Of a stretch of DNA of 44,424 nt, positions 41,596-44,424 are shown one piece after another; the stretch's first letter is position 1; each line of letters begins with the position of its first letter. Origin of the DNA: Candidatus Pacearchaeota archaeon (GTDB taxonomy: Archaea; Nanobdellota; Nanobdellia; UBA10117; JAFCGI01); the NCBI GenBank assembly GCA_017608235.1, contig JAFCGI010000002.1:1-44424 (forward strand), read 5' to 3'. Made by a program: the position numbers and the translations under genes. The notes under the pieces are model-generated. The model had not been told where the DNA came from and made no database searches. It was given only the letters and a program-made list of their open reading frames with translations.

Positions 41596-41829
41596 ATGAA
41601 AGAAAAATATCAGGAAATGAGATATACTGTAGGAAAAGATTCAAGTATAATAAATCACACTATAGAAAATATACAATCAACATATAATATAGAGATAACT
41701 CATTATTTTTTAAAAAACAATAGAGAATTAAAAATAAATTTAGATGATCGAATATTAGAAGACTCACAAATAACTGCTCGCGGCTCAAAGAAAAGTCTCG
41801 AAGAGTTATCAAAAAGTATCAAACTTTAA
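41596..41829 (+). CDS. Hypothetical protein, 77 aa
   Basis: Not recognised. Begins MKEKYQEMRYTVGKDSS, with pattern IINHTIENIQSTYNIEITHY then a beta strand ELKINLDDRI and helix SKKSLEELSKSI; resembles a small alpha/beta or KH-like/Alba-like fold but unproven. The longer frame from 41521 starts inside eS1 and is rejected. TATA CTTTAAATG ~28 bp upstream. 3' end overlaps taw1 by 21 nt. Confidence 0.6.
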   Translation: MKEKYQEMRYTVGKDSSIINHTIENIQSTYNIEITHYFLKNNRELKINLDDRILEDSQITARGSKKSLEELSKSIKL

Positions 41830-42771
41830 TTTTCTCCAATCATAATCTTCTTTAGCAATTAAAGCAACTCTTGATTCTTTCTTTTCATCAATAACTTTCC
41901 AAGCTAACTCTTTAGCAAGCTCTTTAGAAAACTCTATAATTTCATTATGAGCAGGCATATTTTCATGCTTTAGTCTTTGCCTAGACTTTCCTATAAACAT
42001 ATATGCTTTAACCTCCACAAAATCAGGATCTGCTTTCTTAATTAATTCCGCATATTCTTTAATATGATTGTCATTTAATCCTTTCACAACAGTTAATCTA
42101 ATAACAGTTCTAGTATCTAGCTGCTTCATTATTTCAAGACTTCGATTAAGACGTTCCCAATAATCTTTAAATATAGGTCTATCTAATTCTCTATACAATT
42201 CTTTAGTTGGTGCATCTAATGAAAGATAAAATTGTGTAGGTAAACTATCTTGTTCTTGCAAAAGTTTAATCTTCTCAGGAAGCTGACCATTAGTAACTAA
42301 GAAAGTACTCATACCTCTTGAATGAATTTCCTTAATTAACTCTCCTAATTTAGGATAAAAGAAACTATCTCCTGTAAGACTTAAAGCAAAATGTAAGGGA
42401 GTCATAGCTCCTTTAACACGATCCATATTTGCTATTGAACTTCCTTTAAACCCTTGTAAAATCTCTCTCTGTTCTCTAATACAACCATCTACAATAAACT
42501 TAGGATCATCAATTTCATCTTGCTTAATCTCTTCTGGATTTGTATATTTTAAATCACGCCAACAGTAAACACATTGATTAGAACAATTAGTTAAAGAACA
42601 GCTCATTTGCACACATCTCCAACTCTTAATCCCATAAAAATCTCCTTTATAACAAATTCCTTCACCATTCAAAGAATGCTTACACCAAGTACAAATCTTA
42701 ATAGCACTATGATTTCCCACAATTCTATATCCTTGTTTCTCTAACTCTTGTTTAACCTCATTACTAACCAT
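41809..42771 (-). CDS. taw1: Wyosine synthase Taw1 (radical SAM, TYW1 family)
   Basis: Makes the tricyclic imidazoline of 4-demethylwyosine at G37 of tRNA-Phe. 320 aa. Radical-SAM Cys motif C63-x3-C67-x2-C70 (CSNQCVYCWRDL) plus a second cluster C27, C40, C53, as in archaeal TYW1. GFKGSSIANMDRVKGAMTPL and VEVKAYMFIGKSRQRL are typical. It follows pheT by ~30 nt, fitting a tRNA-Phe theme. SD GGAG is present. Confidence 0.95.
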   Translation of the reverse strand: MVSNEVKQELEKQGYRIVGNHSAIKICTWCKHSLNGEGICYKGDFYGIKSWRCVQMSCSLTNCSNQCVYCWRDLKYTNPEEIKQDEIDDPKFIVDGCIREQREILQGFKGSSIANMDRVKGAMTPLHFALSLTGDSFFYPKLGELIKEIHSRGMSTFLVTNGQLPEKIKLLQEQDSLPTQFYLSLDAPTKELYRELDRPIFKDYWERLNRSLEIMKQLDTRTVIRLTVVKGLNDNHIKEYAELIKKADPDFVEVKAYMFIGKSRQRLKHENMPAHNEIIEFSKELAKELAWKVIDEKKESRVALIAKEDYDWRKLKFDTF

Positions 42772-42801
42772 AAAAAGACTCCAAAAAAAGTATGTTTAAA
42801 A

Positions 42802-44424
42802 TTATTTCGATCCCATTAATGCATTCAGATTAATCTCAAATAAAACAACAGGCACCTCTATTCTAAAATTATTCAAAACTTGTGGATGTATTTCTCCAAT
42901 AACACCTATATTTTTATTATCCACATAAATTCTTCCCACTCTTCCAGGAATAAAACTATCATGATCTATTTCTCTAATTTCTATATTATAGTAACCAATG
43001 CTATTCAATAAGAAATCCAAAGCCTGTCTTGCTTCAGTAAAGTTAGTAGATTTGTTTGCATCCACAAAACATGTTTTCTGTATAGTATCAGAATTTGTTT
43101 CTGCTCGAGTATTACTTATTACAGTACTTCCCACCTCAAAAATTCTTTGTGGATATTCTACTTTAGTATTCTTTGAAAGAAAATCTAGCAACCCTGGCCA
43201 TATCTCATCTCTTACAACTGCATAACTAGAACTTATTGGATTAATAAGCTCTATAAGTTTTTCATTCTTAACTAAGATTTTCTTAGTTAGTATTTCTTTA
43301 TCAGTTAATGTAAAAGTCATAACTTCTTGAGCTGAAAGGCCTAACATCAGTTCTCTTATTTTATCAGAAAATTCTGTTAATCTATCTAATTTACCAATAC
43401 TTAACACATCTAAATCTTCTGGCTGGAATTTATCATAACCATACATAATAGCAATATCTTCAATCAAATCTATACTATGAAGTATATCTGTTCTATACAC
43501 AGGCAAGTAAACATCTAAATATTTATCAGAAATTTTCTTGATACCATATCTACCTTTCTCTAGTAAAGATGCTACTTGCTTTCCAGATAAATCCAAACCA
43601 AGTCTTTTGTTAACATCATACACATTTAATCTCCAATTTCTTTCTTGAAAGATAGGCGTTACCTCTTTTTTCCTATAAGGATAATTTATTTTAACTGAAT
43701 AAAGCTTACCTCCTCTATCTACCAGCGTTAAAGCAATCATAATTAACACATTTTGAACTGCTTCATAATCTGTACCAGTAACCTCAATCAAAACATTTTT
43801 TGTCTTATTAGTTAACTTTCCTAAATCATTAGAATTAATAATTGGAGGCATACTCAAAACCCTTCCTTTAGAATCTACAAACAAAGGATACTCTTTCATC
43901 CCCTCAAGCAAATGAGCATATTCCTTTCCTTTAGGATGCTCCTCAAGAATTTCAGAAGGAGTCATCTTAACTTTAAAATCTAAAGGTACAAATTCTATTC
44001 CTCTCGGTTTAACTGCCTTATAAGTTAAAGGAAATTTAATTAAATCAAAATCATACAATCCAATAGATGTTTTTCTACGTTTTCTACCATAAGTACCATC
44101 TACTTTATCCTGCTGTTGCATTATTTGTCTAATAACTTCATCACTTAATTTTATATCTTTAACAACCGCACATGCTATAAAGGGACGTTTATCCTTAAGA
44201 TTCTTATCAACATTTACTACAAATTTAGAAGCTTCTGCTTTATATTTAGCTAGTCCTCTTTCCTTACCTAAAACACCTCTTAATTCTCTAGCTATTCCTT
44301 CTACACTCCAAAGATCTGGACGATTCCTGCATTTAATCTCTAGCTGGATATTATCTCCATCCAGTGCTTCTGTTTCTCCACCAACATACTGAAAGAACTC
44401 TGTAAGTTTATCTGCATCTCTTGG
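42802..44424 (-). CDS. pheT: Phenylalanyl-tRNA synthetase beta subunit (5'-truncated by window edge)
   Basis: At least 540 codons, open to the right edge; the ATG at 44121 is internal and not the start. From the edge: PRDADKLTEFFQYVGG, CRNRPDLWSVEGIAREL (start of the B3/4 region), B5 domain RLGLDLSGKQVASLLEKGRYG, synthetase-like core SIDLIEDIAIMYGYDKFQPE, and C-terminal VVLFEINLNALMG. Archaeal/eukaryotic PheT is ~550 aa, so only a few N-terminal residues are missing. Confidence 0.96.
   Translation of the reverse strand, partial: PRDADKLTEFFQYVGGETEALDGDNIQLEIKCRNRPDLWSVEGIARELRGVLGKERGLAKYKAEASKFVVNVDKNLKDKRPFIACAVVKDIKLSDEVIRQIMQQQDKVDGTYGRKRRKTSIGLYDFDLIKFPLTYKAVKPRGIEFVPLDFKVKMTPSEILEEHPKGKEYAHLLEGMKEYPLFVDSKGRVLSMPPIINSNDLGKLTNKTKNVLIEVTGTDYEAVQNVLIMIALTLVDRGGKLYSVKINYPYRKKEVTPIFQERNWRLNVYDVNKRLGLDLSGKQVASLLEKGRYGIKKISDKYLDVYLPVYRTDILHSIDLIEDIAIMYGYDKFQPEDLDVLSIGKLDRLTEFSDKIRELMLGLSAQEVMTFTLTDKEILTKKILVKNEKLIELINPISSSYAVVRDEIWPGLLDFLSKNTKVEYPQRIFEVGSTVISNTRAETNSDTIQKTCFVDANKSTNFTEARQALDFLLNSIGYYNIEIREIDHDSFIPGRVGRIYVDNKNIGVIGEIHPQVLNNFRIEVPVVLFEINLNALMGSK

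Noticed and set aside
44119-44121. ATG as the start of PheT
   Set aside because: The frame stays open for 101 more codons to the window edge and encodes conserved PheT sequence (NRPDLWSVEG).

Overview
The window is archaeal chromosomal DNA of low GC content. This follows from the archaeal L3-to-L14e ribosomal superoperon, archaeal or eukaryote-type proteins (eL19, eL32, eS4, eL34, eL14, eL43, eS1, RpoP, prefoldin beta, aIF1, Rnp1, Cbf5, Pcc1, Bud32, Taw1, RtcB with archease, SepF) and TATA boxes about 26-28 bp upstream of start codons. Very tight packing, Lys/Glu-rich proteins and many unrecognised ORFs suggest a small-genome DPANN lineage (Woesearchaeota/Pacearchaeota-like). That placement is an inference; no 16S gene is present.

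Layout. 1-1218 (minus): the first codons of an unidentified gene behind a long leader, then cbf5. 1274-1651 (plus): an orphan ORF. 1730-17025 (minus): an almost gapless 28-gene operon, uL3 > uL4 > uL23 > uL2 > uS19 > uL22 > uS3 > uL29 > aIF1-like > Rnp1 > uS17 > uL14 > uL24 > eS4 > uL5 > uS14 > uS8 > uL6 > eL32 > eL19 > uL18 > uS5 > uL30 > uL15 > SecY > EMC3/DUF106 > eL34 > eL14. 17346-18710 (minus): a trypsin-fold protein that has lost its catalytic serine, and an unknown partner. 18793-24002: RNA-ligation and repair genes: RtcB interrupted by an intein, a divergent winged-helix regulator, an unknown protein, archease and an Ogg2-type glycosylase. 24056-27173 (plus): Cys-rich protein, intron-containing tRNA-Ser(GGA), eL43-RpoP-Pcc1-prefoldin beta, a 30-residue acidic miniprotein, a DHH phosphoesterase and UPF0147. 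27174-28318: a repeat-rich control region, SepF and two tiny membrane proteins. 28357-34977: Trm-G10, TatD, DtdA, SdpI-like protein and a P-type ATPase. 35110-38956: a little-known cluster with a winged-helix protein, a thymidylate-synthase-fold protein without its cysteine, and Bud32, opposite a small unknown gene across twin operators. 39119-41829: uS15, RecJ-like nuclease, eS1 and a small ORF. 41809-44424 (minus): Taw1 and PheT, which runs off the right edge.

Two things stand out. First, uL22, eL32 and uS3, and in decayed form uL24, end in the same Lys/Glu-rich tail, near-identical at DNA level. It is built of 27-bp units plus a 9-bp-stem inverted repeat, and in two genes it extends through the stop codon into the overlapping start of the next gene. 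This looks like a copied in-frame module spreading among ribosomal genes. Second, the wHTH / Cys-less thymidylate-synthase-fold / Bud32 operon is a gene combination I do not recognise as a described system.

Most operon-leading genes look leaderless, with a TATA box 26-30 bp before the ATG, and two divergent pairs appear to share one TATA element. Exceptions with real leaders are the gene left of cbf5, the uL3 operon, uS15, rtcB, the gene at 30261 and sepF.
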